From the NCBI GenBank assembly GCA_000212915.1, contig CM001167.1:922780-986779 (forward strand): DNA of 64,000 nucleotides, written 5' to 3'. The position numbers and the translations under genes are program-made. Source of the stretch: Bacteroides coprosuis DSM 18011 (lineage in GTDB: Bacteria; Bacteroidota; Bacteroidia; Bacteroidales; Bacteroidaceae). Shown in pieces: positions 38,040 to 47,174 of the stretch. Each line of letters begins with the position of its first letter. The stretch's first letter is position 1. The notes under the pieces are model-generated. The model saw only the letters and a list, made by a program, of their open reading frames with translations, made no database searches and was not told the origin of the DNA.

Positions 38040-39433
38040 ATGGGTACTTTCTGTTTGTATATCTCATACCGTGCTGTAATATCTCTAACAAAATTATAAG
38101 TTTCTATTCCACGAAAATATCCATATTTACAAACAGGGTCCGAAAAATATTCTCTATTACTTTTCAATAATATATAGTTTTCTACATTATCAAACCATAC
38201 ATATTTATTTTTCTCATACTTTTCAGCAAGGGCCATAGCGTCGAATACGTGTCCCATACCTGCATTGTACGAAGCTAGAACAAACTTTATTCGCTCGCTT
38301 TTGTCTTTAATTTGTATGAACGACTGTTCTGTGAGTCCAATATATTTTACAGCTCCTTTTATATTTTCATTGACGTCCATTTCTTTCCCTGCCGGTATGC
38401 CCATCGCTCTCGCTGTTCGTGGCATTAATTGCATGAGTCCTACTGCTCCTGCCCATGATACAACAGATTTATTAAAGTTAGATTCAGTATAAGCTAAAGA
38501 AGCTAGTAATCTCCAATCCCAATCTATACTTTGAGCATGAACTTTAAAATATTGATCGTAGGGAGAAATAATGCCTTTTTCTATTGACTGTATAGGTGAG
38601 TGAATGTAACTGTTTTTACTGATTTCAAAATATCTTTTGAGACTCGCTTTGTATTGTGGTGATTGATTGTTGTTTTGATACCAATTGTCTATAGCCTCTT
38701 TGAGCTTAGGTGTGTTCTTATTTATTGCCCAAGATGATTTTTGATCAAAACTTATAGATAACTTTATATTTAAGTTGGGATAATAGGTTTTGTTTAATTG
38801 TGCTATGGAGTTATCTGCAACAGTGTATTCTATCTTGCCTTCTGCAACTTGAGTTATGAGATCTTCCAACGTGATTGAATCTGTATCTATCTTATGAATA
38901 ATTAAACCACCACCTAGCTCTTCATTTAGGTTTAGCAATCTATCATAATATTTACCTGGCTGTACATAAATTTCTTTACCTATAAGTTCTGTAACGTCTT
39001 TGATAGGTTCTTTCCCTTTTATGTTTTGTTGAATTAATACTTGGTGTGTCTGAACCTCTACCCCACAGTATTCAAGACTGTCTTTTAGGCTTTTAGTAAT
39101 AGGTAGGTTGTAGGCAATTAAATCAGCCTCTCCCTTTAAAAGCTTTTCAGTTAATTCCGATTCACTATTTGCAACAAGTACCTTTAGGTTTACTCCAAGG
39201 GAATTTGCAAATTGCTTACTTAACTCATATTGTAATCCCATATTTTGTCCTCGATATTTAAAATAATCGACAGAGCTATACATCGTTAAAATTTTGAGCT
39301 CTCCTTTTTCAATAATATCTGGAAGGTCCAATATCTCTATATCATTCCCCTCGCTAGGTTTGGTTGAGGTTTTGCATGAGGATAAAAAAAATAAGGATAG
39401 TATAATAAAAGATAAGGTATAGGTTAAGCGCAT
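38036..39433 (-). CDS. MltF-like lytic transglycosylase lipoprotein
   Basis: This 465-residue lipoprotein (lipobox Cys in FFLSSCKTS, about residue 20) has an N-terminal periplasmic-binding-protein domain (about 40-270) with LTMYSSVDYFKYRGQNMGLQ in part and GVNLKVLVANSE. A C-terminal soluble lytic transglycosylase domain follows. The catalytic Glu is in LASLAYTESNFN, followed by GAVGLMQLMPRTARAMG and FVLASYNAGMGHV. It cleaves peptidoglycan at the outer membrane to give anhydro-muropeptides. It is 12 bases downstream of udk. Confidence 0.9.
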   Translation of the reverse strand: MRLTYTLSFIILSLFFLSSCKTSTKPSEGNDIEILDLPDIIEKGELKILTMYSSVDYFKYRGQNMGLQYELSKQFANSLGVNLKVLVANSESELTEKLLKGEADLIAYNLPITKSLKDSLEYCGVEVQTHQVLIQQNIKGKEPIKDVTELIGKEIYVQPGKYYDRLLNLNEELGGGLIIHKIDTDSITLEDLITQVAEGKIEYTVADNSIAQLNKTYYPNLNIKLSISFDQKSSWAINKNTPKLKEAIDNWYQNNNQSPQYKASLKRYFEISKNSYIHSPIQSIEKGIISPYDQYFKVHAQSIDWDWRLLASLAYTESNFNKSVVSWAGAVGLMQLMPRTARAMGIPAGKEMDVNENIKGAVKYIGLTEQSFIQIKDKSERIKFVLASYNAGMGHVFDAMALAEKYEKNKYVWFDNVENYILLKSNREYFSDPVCKYGYFRGIETYNFVRDITARYEIYKQKVPI

Positions 39434-39445
39434 ATAGTTTGATTT

Positions 39446-40066
39446 TTACTCTTCAGGCCATGTAAGGTGTTTGGTAATAAACATAGTAAGAATATCTACA
39501 GCTATTTGATTACTTCCTCCTTCAGGAACGATTAAGTCGGCATAGCGTTTACAAGGTTCTATAAATTGTAAGTGCATTGGTTTTAATACTTTAGTATATC
39601 TTTCCATCACTGCCTCAGCTGTTCTACCTCTTTCAATTACATCTCTTTGGATAACACGAATTAATCTTTCGTCAGGGTCTGCATCAACAAAAACTCTTAA
39701 ATCCATCATGTCCCTTAATTTTTTATTACTTAAGGCAAGAATTCCTTCAATAATTACTACATTACGGGGCTCAATATGAATCGTTTCTGCTTGGCGAGTA
39801 CAAGTAAGATAAGAGTAAGTAGGCTGCTCTATGGCTTTACCTTCTTTGAGTATACCAACATGTTTTGCTAAAAGAGACCACTCGAATGCATCAGGATGAT
39901 CAAAGTTTATGTTCTGTCTTTCAGAAACAGGTACATGACTACTATCTTTATAGTATGAATCTAGGGGTAATAGAACAACTTCACCCGCAGGTAAACTCTC
40001 GATTATTTTTCTGACGACAGTTGTTTTACCTGAACCCGTGCCGCCTGCTATTCCTATTATTAACAT
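39446..40066 (-). CDS. udk: Uridine kinase
   Basis: This 206-residue enzyme phosphorylates uridine and cytidine in pyrimidine salvage. The P-loop is GIAGGTGSGKTTV near the N-terminus. The nucleoside site includes LPLDSYYKD, NFDHPDAFEW and IIEGILALSN, followed by RVIQRDVIERGRT. The start is the ATG at 40066; the frame continues upstream through a Cys-rich, unconserved stretch that is not part of the family. It is divergent from the Dabb gene. Confidence 0.94.
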   Translation of the reverse strand: MLIIGIAGGTGSGKTTVVRKIIESLPAGEVVLLPLDSYYKDSSHVPVSERQNINFDHPDAFEWSLLAKHVGILKEGKAIEQPTYSYLTCTRQAETIHIEPRNVVIIEGILALSNKKLRDMMDLRVFVDADPDERLIRVIQRDVIERGRTAEAVMERYTKVLKPMHLQFIEPCKRYADLIVPEGGSNQIAVDILTMFITKHLTWPEE

Positions 40067-40167
40067 TTGATAAGTCTTGTATTTAGAAACAAATAAAGTA
40101 CATTTGTGTTTATTAGAGCAGTTTTCGGGAAACAAATATAATCACATTTAATTAATATATCAACGTT

Positions 40168-40467
40168 ATGGTAAAACACATTGTTTTGTTTAAATTGAAA
40201 GAGGATGCTCCTCTTAATGAAAAAAAAGAAGTAATGAATCAATTCAAAAAAGCCATTGAGGCTCTTCCTGCAAAGATTTCTTTTATTAGAAAGGTGGAGG
40301 TAGGTCTTAATATAAATGGCGATGAGACATGGGATATAGCCCTATATAGTGAATTTGATTCTTTGGAAGATGTAAAAGCCTATGCTGTACATCCTGAGCA
40401 TGTTGCTGCTGCTAAACTGTTAGCAAATTTAAAAGAGAGCAGAGCATGTGTAGACTATGAGATTTAA
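40168..40467 (+). CDS. Dabb (stress-responsive A/B barrel) protein
   Basis: This 99-residue single-domain protein starts MVKHIVLFKLKED and contains EVGLNINGDETWDIALYSEF and the C-terminal AYAVHPEHVAAAKLLANL. These are the marks of dimeric alpha/beta-barrel Dabb proteins. Members include plant stress proteins and small bacterial enzymes; the role here is unknown. It precedes dsbD by 26 bases. Confidence 0.88.
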   Translation: MVKHIVLFKLKEDAPLNEKKEVMNQFKKAIEALPAKISFIRKVEVGLNINGDETWDIALYSEFDSLEDVKAYAVHPEHVAAAKLLANLKESRACVDYEI

Positions 40468-40493
40468 TATTTATTAATCAAATATCTATAATA

Positions 40494-42533
40494 ATGAAAA
40501 AGTTTTTAACCTTAATCCTGTTGTTTACGCTAACCAGCTTTACGTGGGTTAGTGCACAAATGAAAGATCCAGTTCATTTTGAAACTAGTTTTAATAAAAT
40601 CTCCAATACTGAAGGAGAGCTAGTTTTTATAGCTACTATTGATGCTGGATGGCATGTTTACTCTACTGACTTAGGTAGTACTGGTCCTACTGAAGCTGCT
40701 TTTCATTTAGAGAAAAATGCCGGTATAGAATTATTGGGCCAATTAAAAGCCGAAGGTAAAGAAATAGAGCAATTTGATAATGCTTTTCAAGCTGTATTGC
40801 GCTATTATGAGAAATCGGTAAAATTCATTCAAAAAGTAAAAATTACAAATCCAGAATACTATATTGAAGGGTATTTGGAATATGGAGCTTGTGATGATCA
40901 ATCTTGTTTACCACCTTCCCAGGTTGATGTTAAATATGGAAATTTAGAGAAAGCAACTGCAGCACAACCTTCTAATTCAGCTGTAGACAACTCTACTCCA
41001 GCATCTCCAATACAAGAGTCTAGTATTGATAACTCGCAAGATGCAGAGGGTGTAAGTCAAGCTGTACCATCTGCTATTCAAGGCAATTCAGGTAGTATTG
41101 ATTTATGGAAACCTGTAATCAAAGAATTAAATGCATTTAGCGATCATGATAGTGCCAAGGATAGAACTCTCTTTTATATTTTTATTTATGGATTTCTGGG
41201 AGGTCTAATTGCTTTACTAACTCCTTGTGTATGGCCTATTATTCCAATGACTGTTAGTTTCTTTTTAAAGAGAAATAAAGATAAGAAGAAGGGAATTAGA
41301 GATGCTGTTATTTATGGGATATCTATTATTGTTATTTATCTCACATTAGGTCTCGCTATTACTTTGATTTTTGGTCCAAGTGCATTAAATGCGTTATCTA
41401 CTAATGCTGTGTTTAATATTTTATTTTTCTTGATGTTGGTTGTTTTTGCAGCATCCTTCTTTGGTGCTTTTGAACTTCGTTTACCATCCAAGTGGAGTAC
41501 AGCTGTAGATAGTAAAGCCGATCAAACAACAGGCTTATTAAGTATTTTCTTAATGGCTTTTACATTAGCACTAGTTTCTTTCTCTTGTACTGGTCCTATA
41601 ATTGGTCTGTTACTTGTTGAAGTAAGTACTACGGGTAGTGTAGTTGGACCAGCTGTAGGTATGTTTGCCTTTGCTTTGGCATTAGCCTTACCTTTTACTT
41701 TGTTTGCTTTATTCCCTTCTTGGTTAAATACTTTACCAAAGTCGGGAGGGTGGATGAATGTGGTGAAAGTTTCATTAGGTTTTGCGGAGTTAGCTTTAGC
41801 TTTGAAATTCCTATCCGTAGCAGACTTGGCGTATGGCTGGAGAATTTTAGATAGAGAGGTATTTATCGCTCTTTGGATTGTGATATTTGCTTTATTTGGA
41901 ATGTATCTATTGGGTAAATTAAAGTTTGCTCATGATGATGACAACAACAAAGTAGGTGTATCACGATTCTTTATGGCATTAGTACCTTTAGCTTTTTCTG
42001 TTTATATGATACCTGGTTTATGGGGCGCTCCATTGAAGGCTATTAGTGCTTTTGCTCCTCCAATGCATACTCAAGATTTTAATCTGTATGATGGTGGTGT
42101 TGAGGCTAAATTTGATGATTATAATCAAGGAATGGAGTATGCTCGTCAACAAGGTAAACCTGTTATGCTCGACTTTACGGGATATGGTTGTGTAAACTGT
42201 CGTAAAATGGAGTTGGCTGTATGGACTGATCCTACAGTAAATCATTTAATACAAGATGAATATGTTTTGATAACCTTATATGTTGATAATAAAACGAATC
42301 TATCAGAACCAATAGAAGTTGTTGAAAACGGTAAGACTAGAAAATTAAGAACGGTAGGAGATAAGTGGAGTTACTTACAGAGGGTTAAGTTTGGCTCAAA
42401 CTCTCAGCCTTTCTATGTGTTGATTGATAACGATGGCAACCCATTGAATAGCTCTTATGCATATAATGAAGATGTTGATGCTTACGTTAATTTCTTGCAA
42501 GTAGGATTGAAAAACTATAAGAAAAACAAGTAA
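40494..42533 (+). CDS. dsbD: Thiol:disulfide interchange protein DsbD
   Basis: This 679-residue protein has a signal peptide (cleaved near WVSAQ) and three parts. The first is the N-terminal periplasmic DsbD-alpha domain (about 25-150, CDDQSCLPP). The second is a central eight-helix membrane domain (about 220-500) with a Cys pair in LLTPCVWPIIP and VSFSCTGPIIG. The third is a C-terminal thioredoxin domain with CxxC in GYGCVNCRKME. It carries reducing power from cytosolic thioredoxin to periplasmic partners. A low-complexity linker (about 150-205) joins the first two domains. Confidence 0.93.
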   Translation: MKKFLTLILLFTLTSFTWVSAQMKDPVHFETSFNKISNTEGELVFIATIDAGWHVYSTDLGSTGPTEAAFHLEKNAGIELLGQLKAEGKEIEQFDNAFQAVLRYYEKSVKFIQKVKITNPEYYIEGYLEYGACDDQSCLPPSQVDVKYGNLEKATAAQPSNSAVDNSTPASPIQESSIDNSQDAEGVSQAVPSAIQGNSGSIDLWKPVIKELNAFSDHDSAKDRTLFYIFIYGFLGGLIALLTPCVWPIIPMTVSFFLKRNKDKKKGIRDAVIYGISIIVIYLTLGLAITLIFGPSALNALSTNAVFNILFFLMLVVFAASFFGAFELRLPSKWSTAVDSKADQTTGLLSIFLMAFTLALVSFSCTGPIIGLLLVEVSTTGSVVGPAVGMFAFALALALPFTLFALFPSWLNTLPKSGGWMNVVKVSLGFAELALALKFLSVADLAYGWRILDREVFIALWIVIFALFGMYLLGKLKFAHDDDNNKVGVSRFFMALVPLAFSVYMIPGLWGAPLKAISAFAPPMHTQDFNLYDGGVEAKFDDYNQGMEYARQQGKPVMLDFTGYGCVNCRKMELAVWTDPTVNHLIQDEYVLITLYVDNKTNLSEPIEVVENGKTRKLRTVGDKWSYLQRVKFGSNSQPFYVLIDNDGNPLNSSYAYNEDVDAYVNFLQVGLKNYKKNK

Positions 42534-42579
42534 TACTATTTAAGATCTGCTAGCAGATTGATAAATATAGAAGTTAGGA

Positions 42580-42612
42580 AGAGGCTGTATCTTAGGGTGC
42601 AGTCTCTTTTTT
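42580..42612 (+). terminator. Terminator of dsbD
   Basis: AGAGGCTG (42580-42587) pairs with CAGTCTCT (42600-42607) with one G-U pair, then T6. The gap 42534-42965 to the convergent rubrerythrin gene has no gene; it holds this, array R4 and the rubrerythrin terminator. Confidence 0.82.
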
Positions 42613-42670
42613 GTTTTGGCTTAAATAGAATTACCTCTGTAGATTTTGGCGAAGTTATGTTGCTATCATA

Positions 42671-42721
42671 ACACCGACAAGTATATACTTTGACACCGAC
42701 ATGTCATCATCATGTCGGTGT
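42671..42721. repeat. ACACCGACATG array R4 (type I)
   Basis: Direct cores start at 42671 (ACACCGACAAG) and 42693 (perfect), 22 bp apart; an inverted core follows at 42711-42721. The last two make a 13-bp hairpin with a 7-nt loop. It matches R1 over its whole length, including CTTTG before the second core and the 7-nt loop with one change. It lies 59 bp past the dsbD terminator. Confidence 0.88.
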
Positions 42722-42771
42722 CAGAATAAATTTTATTTTCCTAGAAATAGGACTTCATAAGGTGATGAGAA

Positions 42772-42820
42772 ATAAAAAACACAGGGAGAGCTTCTTCAAT
42801 ATGAGGAGTTCTCCCTGTGT
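42772..42820 (-). terminator. Terminator of the perR-rubrerythrin operon
   Basis: ACACAGGGAGA (42779-42789) pairs with TCTCCCTGTGT (42810-42820). Read on the minus strand a T-run follows. It is 146 bases beyond the rubrerythrin stop, so the transcript has a longish 3' tail. Confidence 0.75.
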
Positions 42821-42965
42821 CATTTGGTGTAACTATCTATAAAAAGTATGTTGAGATACTTCTATTTCATTCTCACTAAAAAGGTGAGATATATAGTTAA
42901 TTAAAACGCTAAGCTTTATAAAAAAGGTATTAGGTTAAAATATTAGAGTGAGCTATTGTTTTAAT

Positions 42966-43523
42966 TTATTTTTCGTTACCAAAAAAACGGTTGTAAAGAC
43001 CTTCGAATGCTTTACCATGACGAGCTTCATCTTTACACATTTCGTGTACTGTATCGTGGATAGCATCTAGATTTAATTGTTTTGCACGTGTAGCAATTCT
43101 TTTTTTGTCTGCACAAGCACCTTGTTCTGCATCCATACGTTTTTTAAGATTTGTTTTTGTATCCCAAACAACGTCACCTAGTAGTTCTGCAAACTTAGAA
43201 GCGTGTTCAGCTTCTTCCCAAGCAATACGTTTGTAAGCTTCTGCAATTTCAGGGTATCCTTCACGGTCAGCTTGACGGCTCATAGCGATGTACATACCTA
43301 CTTCAGTACATTCACCCATGAAGTGGCTGTTTAGGTCTTTGATCATTTCTTCATCACAACCTTTTGCTACACCGATAACGTGTTCGTCAGCAAAAGTTAA
43401 TGCGCCTTCTTGTTCTACTACTTCTTCAAATTTGCTAGCAGGTGCTTTACATAATGGACATTTTTCTGGAGCTGTTTCACCTTCGTGGATGTAACCACAA
43501 ACAATACATCTAAATTTTTTCAT
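42966..43523 (-). CDS. Reverse rubrerythrin (peroxide reductase)
   Basis: This 185-residue protein has a rubredoxin domain at the N-terminus ([18 protein letters not shown]) and a four-helix di-iron domain behind it ([43 protein letters not shown]). That is the order of reverse rubrerythrins. They reduce hydrogen peroxide and, in some species, oxygen with electrons from NADH or rubredoxin partners. It is 20 bases downstream of perR in one operon behind a perfect PerR-type box, so it is probably induced by peroxide. Confidence 0.93.
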   Translation of the reverse strand: MKKFRCIVCGYIHEGETAPEKCPLCKAPASKFEEVVEQEGALTFADEHVIGVAKGCDEEMIKDLNSHFMGECTEVGMYIAMSRQADREGYPEIAEAYKRIAWEEAEHASKFAELLGDVVWDTKTNLKKRMDAEQGACADKKRIATRAKQLNLDAIHDTVHEMCKDEARHGKAFEGLYNRFFGNEK

Positions 43524-43543
43524 TTTTATTATTTAATTAGTTT

Positions 43544-43966
43544 CTATTTCTTAGTCACATGGTGTGACTTTAAACATGATTTGCAAATACCCTTATAATA
43601 GAAGTGTGTTTCTGTAATCATATTTCCATTGATAAATGAATTATCTTTTAAATTAGGAAGTACATCACTCAAGTCTTCTATCTTTTTACATTCCTTACAG
43701 AAAAAATGTGCATGAGGAGAAGTATCAATGTCAAAGCATGAGTTCTTTTCATCTATTGTCAACATTTTTACAGCATTATGTTCTTCAAAGAGTTTAAGTG
43801 TATTATATACTGTTGTCTTTGAAAGTGTAGGCATGGCAGGGGATAAAGCTGTGAAAATTTCATCAACGCTAGGATGAGTACGATTCTCTATTAAGTACTT
43901 CATGATTGATATGCGTTGCATTGAGGGCTTAATCTCATGTTTTTCTAACCTTTCTAATGCTTCCAT
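43544..43966 (-). CDS. PerR-like Fur-family peroxide regulator
   Basis: This 140-residue Fur-family protein has a winged helix (SMQRISIMKYLIENRTHPSV in part, LSKTTVYNTLKLFEE), a His-rich sensor site (FDIDTSPHAHFFCKECKKIE) and a second CxxC (CKSC). The Asp in FDIDTSPH occupies the position that distinguishes PerR from Fur/Zur. It probably represses its own operon with rubrerythrin through the palindrome at 43981, relieved by metal-catalysed His oxidation. Confidence 0.9.
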   Translation of the reverse strand: MEALERLEKHEIKPSMQRISIMKYLIENRTHPSVDEIFTALSPAMPTLSKTTVYNTLKLFEEHNAVKMLTIDEKNSCFDIDTSPHAHFFCKECKKIEDLSDVLPNLKDNSFINGNMITETHFYYKGICKSCLKSHHVTKK

Positions 43967-43980
43967 AATTGAATTGTTAT

Positions 43981-44003
43981 AAAATTGTAATCATTACAAT
44001 TTT
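43981..44003. promoter_or_regulatory. PerR box upstream of the perR-rubrerythrin operon
   Basis: An 11-1-11 perfect palindrome is centred on C43992. Its inner 15 bases TTGTAAT-C-ATTACAA match the 7-1-7 PerR box pattern (TTATAATnATTATAA) closely. It starts 15 bases ahead of the perR start codon, a position that would block transcription or elongation. nadE is divergent on the other side and might be affected too. Confidence 0.8.
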
Positions 44004-44159
44004 AAATGCATTGCAAATGTAAAAAATAGAATACCTATTAAGCAAATATATCAGAGAAAAAATGACATAATAAAATATCGAAATTAATATTTGATTAAAT
44101 TTGTAGATGACTCTATAAAAATGTAATATTCACGATTGATTTATATAAAGAACAAAAGA

Positions 44160-46082
44160 ATGCCAAATAAAGGATTTATCCGTGTTGCTGCAGCAGTACC
44201 AGAGGTCAAAGTTGCAGATTGTATGTATAATGCTAAAGAGATTATTAATATTATCAACGGTGCTAGTGAGAAAGACGTTTCCTTGATTGTTTTTCCAGAG
44301 TTGGCACTTACTTCAGCTAGTTGTGGGGATTTGTATGGTAGCGATATCCTTTGTAATAGTGCGCAAGATGCTCTTTTATATGTACTAGATGAAACTTATG
44401 AGGCAGAATCTATCAGTATAATAGGTATGCCGTTAAAATATGGCAACTCGATACTAAATGTTGCAGCTGTAGTTCATAAAGGAGCTGTAAGAGCTTTTGT
44501 TCCAAAGGTGGGTCAGTCTGAAAATCGTTTCTTTAGTTCAGTAAAAGGCTGTCTTGATTTAGAGATTAGTTTTAATGATGATCTGATACCTCTTACCAAT
44601 CAATTAAATTTCTCTGGTTTTGATTTTTCTTTTGCTGTTAAATTTGAAAATCAATTGGCAAACTTAAACTCTACCAATACAGATGTGGTGTGCTTCTTGT
44701 CTAATAAACCCGAAATTGTGGGTAGAAATAAACAGTTGAAAGGACTCTTGACAGTGAAGTCTGCTTTAAATAATCAAGCCTATATCTATGCAGCACCGGG
44801 GTTTGGGGAATCAAGCACAGACGATGTGTTTGCAGGAAATGCTTTTGTGGTAGAGTGTGGCTCTGTACTTGCTGAGAGTGACTTATTCCACTTAAAGTCA
44901 TCTTATATTTATAATGATATTGATTTAGCAAAAACATCAGTATTTAGTAGCCAGCTGAATGTGCTGGATGAAGATGAGGGTGAAAACGTCTTTTTCCCTA
45001 TGATGAGTGCTGTTTACGATAGTAATAAAATAGTAAGGCACATAGATCGCTTTCCTTTTTTAGCGCTTGATGAAAATAGAGATATTTACTATAATGAAGC
45101 TTTTAATATTCAAGTATTGGGTTTAGTTAAAAGATTAATTCATATCAATTGTAAGAAAGTTATTCTAGGGATTTCAGGAGGATTAGATTCTACTTTAGCT
45201 CTACTTGTTTGTCTGAGAGCAATGGATAAGATGGGGTTACCTCATGAAAATATATTAGGCATTACTATGCCCGGATTTGGGACATCAGGTCGAACCTATA
45301 AAAATGCTCAAATCCTGATGACAAAGATGGGTATTACATCAAGAGAAATAAGTATAAAAGAAGCTTGTATTCAGCATTTTAAGGATATAAATCATGATAT
45401 TGATGTGCAAGATGTTACTTATGAAAATAGTCAAGCACGTGAACGTACTCAAATATTGATGGACATTGCCAACAAAGAAAATGCTTTAGTTATTGGTACA
45501 GGTGACCTTTCTGAATTAGCTTTAGGATGGGCTACTTATAATGGCGATCACATGTCTATGTATGCAATGAACGCCTCTGTTCCTAAAACATTGGTGCAAG
45601 ACTTAGTCAGATGGGCTGCAGAGAAAGAAACAAATGAAGAGTTAAGTAAAACTCTTTTAGATATTCTAGATACTCCTATTAGTCCAGAATTGAAACCTGC
45701 ATCAGAAGATGATGAAATTAAACAAAAGACAGAAGATTTAGTAGGGCCTTATGAGTTGCATGACTTCTTCTTATACTATACCTTAAAATATCAATATTCA
45801 CCTTTAACTCTATTTTTGAGAGCTGAAATTGCTTTTGGTGATAAGTATAGTTTTGATGAACTTAAACATTGGATGAAGACATTCTTTAGAAGATTTTTCT
45901 CTCAGCAATTTAAGCGCTCTTGTATGCCTGATGGTCCAAATGTAACTGGCTTATCATTAAGTCCAAGAGGTGCTTGGAATATGCCTAGTGATGGTGCTTC
46001 CTCTGCTTGGCTTCGTGCAATAGAAAGTATTGAAAAAGGGGATTATACTAGCGATAGATGTGGTGGATTTGACAAACATTAA
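44160..46082 (+). CDS. nadE: NAD synthetase with a degenerate glutaminase domain
   Basis: The protein has 640 residues. The C-terminal synthetase domain is intact: ATP loop LGISGGLDSTLAL, GTGDLSELALGWATYNGD and MNASVPKTLV. The N-terminal nitrilase-type glutaminase domain keeps its Glu (FPELALTS, Glu47) and Lys (FVPKVGQ, Lys116). The nucleophile region, normally EICEDLW, reads AVKFENQL, with Phe162 where the Cys should be. It may therefore use ammonia directly. The start at 44160 (MPNKGFIRVAAAVP) is the conserved one; a TTG-initiated extension upstream is rejected. Confidence 0.88.
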   Translation: MPNKGFIRVAAAVPEVKVADCMYNAKEIINIINGASEKDVSLIVFPELALTSASCGDLYGSDILCNSAQDALLYVLDETYEAESISIIGMPLKYGNSILNVAAVVHKGAVRAFVPKVGQSENRFFSSVKGCLDLEISFNDDLIPLTNQLNFSGFDFSFAVKFENQLANLNSTNTDVVCFLSNKPEIVGRNKQLKGLLTVKSALNNQAYIYAAPGFGESSTDDVFAGNAFVVECGSVLAESDLFHLKSSYIYNDIDLAKTSVFSSQLNVLDEDEGENVFFPMMSAVYDSNKIVRHIDRFPFLALDENRDIYYNEAFNIQVLGLVKRLIHINCKKVILGISGGLDSTLALLVCLRAMDKMGLPHENILGITMPGFGTSGRTYKNAQILMTKMGITSREISIKEACIQHFKDINHDIDVQDVTYENSQARERTQILMDIANKENALVIGTGDLSELALGWATYNGDHMSMYAMNASVPKTLVQDLVRWAAEKETNEELSKTLLDILDTPISPELKPASEDDEIKQKTEDLVGPYELHDFFLYYTLKYQYSPLTLFLRAEIAFGDKYSFDELKHWMKTFFRRFFSQQFKRSCMPDGPNVTGLSLSPRGAWNMPSDGASSAWLRAIESIEKGDYTSDRCGGFDKH

Positions 46083-46094
46083 AAATAGATTACT

Positions 46095-46122
46095 AAAAAA
46101 GGCAGGATTCCCTGCCTTTTTT
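46095..46122. terminator. Bidirectional terminator between nadE and the thioesterase gene
   Basis: AAAAAAGGCAGG and its complement CCTGCCTTTTTT flank a 4-nt loop. It serves both convergent genes. Confidence 0.9.
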
Positions 46123-46125
46123 GTT

Positions 46126-46596
46126 TTATTCTTCTGTTTCACATTCTGTGAAGTAATATTCTTCTCTAGCTTTTTCTTGTGGTACTGTGAAGTAGGTACA
46201 AAGAGCTTGTGTACACACTTCTCCGATCTCATTGTAAATTTCTGCTTCTATGAATAGTACATGGCGTTTTTCTTGCTTTAATCTAGCTTTTATAGTTATA
46301 TGATCTACTAAAGTGCTGATTGGCTTTAAGTACTTAGTTTCCATTTTAAAGGTAACGCCTGTCGTCTGTTTTTTTCTGATAACTACCCAAGCACAAATTT
46401 CATCTAATAAAACAGCTTGAATTCCACCATGCAGCGTATTTAACCAACCTTGATACTCTGCTCTAGGTTTCCACAAGCTCACAATATCATCGCCATCTTC
46501 AAAGAATTCCATTTTTACTCCTGTTGGATTATTGGGTGCACACCCAAAACAGTTGTATTCTTTTAATCCTTCCCATGGATTTGTTAGTTTTTTCAT
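46126..46596 (-). CDS. PaaI/hotdog-fold thioesterase
   Basis: This 156-residue protein has the hotdog thioesterase pattern GWLNTLHGGIQAVLLDEICAW, in which HGG and the acidic residue of the helix form the active site. It begins KLTNPWEGLKEYNCFGCAPNN, a Cys-containing lead typical of one subgroup. It probably hydrolyses acyl-CoA esters; the substrate is unknown. It is the third gene after mltG and xpt (12-bp gap). Confidence 0.82.
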   Translation of the reverse strand: MKKLTNPWEGLKEYNCFGCAPNNPTGVKMEFFEDGDDIVSLWKPRAEYQGWLNTLHGGIQAVLLDEICAWVVIRKKQTTGVTFKMETKYLKPISTLVDHITIKARLKQEKRHVLFIEAEIYNEIGEVCTQALCTYFTVPQEKAREEYYFTECETEE

Positions 46597-46607
46597 ACGC
46601 TTATTTT

Positions 46608-47174
46608 TTATCTTACTTTAATTTGACAATGTGATAAATCATCAATAATAGCCAATGATTCTACTCTTACACCTCTTTCTTCTAGTTTCTTACGTCCTTC
46701 TTGAAACGATTTTTCAATGATAAAACCCATTCCAACTAAATTTGCTCCAGATTTTTCAATCAAGTCTATAATACCTAAGGCAGCATTACCATACGCTAGG
46801 AAATCGTCAACAAAGAGAACATTGTCATTAGGGGTAAGATAGTCCTTACTTATAATGATGTCATACTCCCTATCTTTAGTGAAAGAGTGAACTTTAGTAG
46901 TAAGAATATTTTCAATGGTTTTTGGAGATTTCTTTTTTGCAAATACTACAGGTAAGTCCATTAGATAACCAGTCATAATTGCTGGAGCAATACCACTAGC
47001 TTCTATAGTCATTATTTTATTAACATTTGTAGCTGCAAATTTTCGTACGAATTCTACGCCAATAGATTTCATTAGAACTGGATCCATTTGGTGATTAATA
47101 AAACTATCCACTTTTAAAATACCACCTTCAAAACATTTACCGTCTTGTAAAATTCTCTTCTTAAGTAAGTCCAT
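46608..47174 (-). CDS. xpt: Xanthine phosphoribosyltransferase
   Basis: This 188-residue enzyme makes XMP from xanthine and PRPP in purine salvage. The N-terminus [21 protein letters not shown] and the segment [11 protein letters not shown] are typical of Xpt. The PRPP loop is [14 protein letters not shown]. The family-specific [11 protein letters not shown] is also present. Its start overlaps the mltG stop by one base. No purine riboswitch is visible upstream, as it lies inside an operon. Confidence 0.92.
   Translation of the reverse strand: MDLLKKRILQDGKCFEGGILKVDSFINHQMDPVLMKSIGVEFVRKFAATNVNKIMTIEASGIAPAIMTGYLMDLPVVFAKKKSPKTIENILTTKVHSFTKDREYDIIISKDYLTPNDNVLFVDDFLAYGNAALGIIDLIEKSGANLVGMGFIIEKSFQEGRKKLEERGVRVESLAIIDDLSHCQIKVR

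Noticed and set aside
40067-40135. Longer N-terminus for uridine kinase
   Set aside because: The extension is not like the family and lies in the divergent promoter region; the P-loop expects a start at 40066.
44701-44937. Minus-strand ORF inside nadE
   Set aside because: It is an antisense shadow of a clear gene, with no RBS and no recognisable domain.
46030-46257. Plus-strand ORF between nadE and the thioesterase gene
   Set aside because: It runs through the bidirectional terminator and is a shadow of the two convergent genes.
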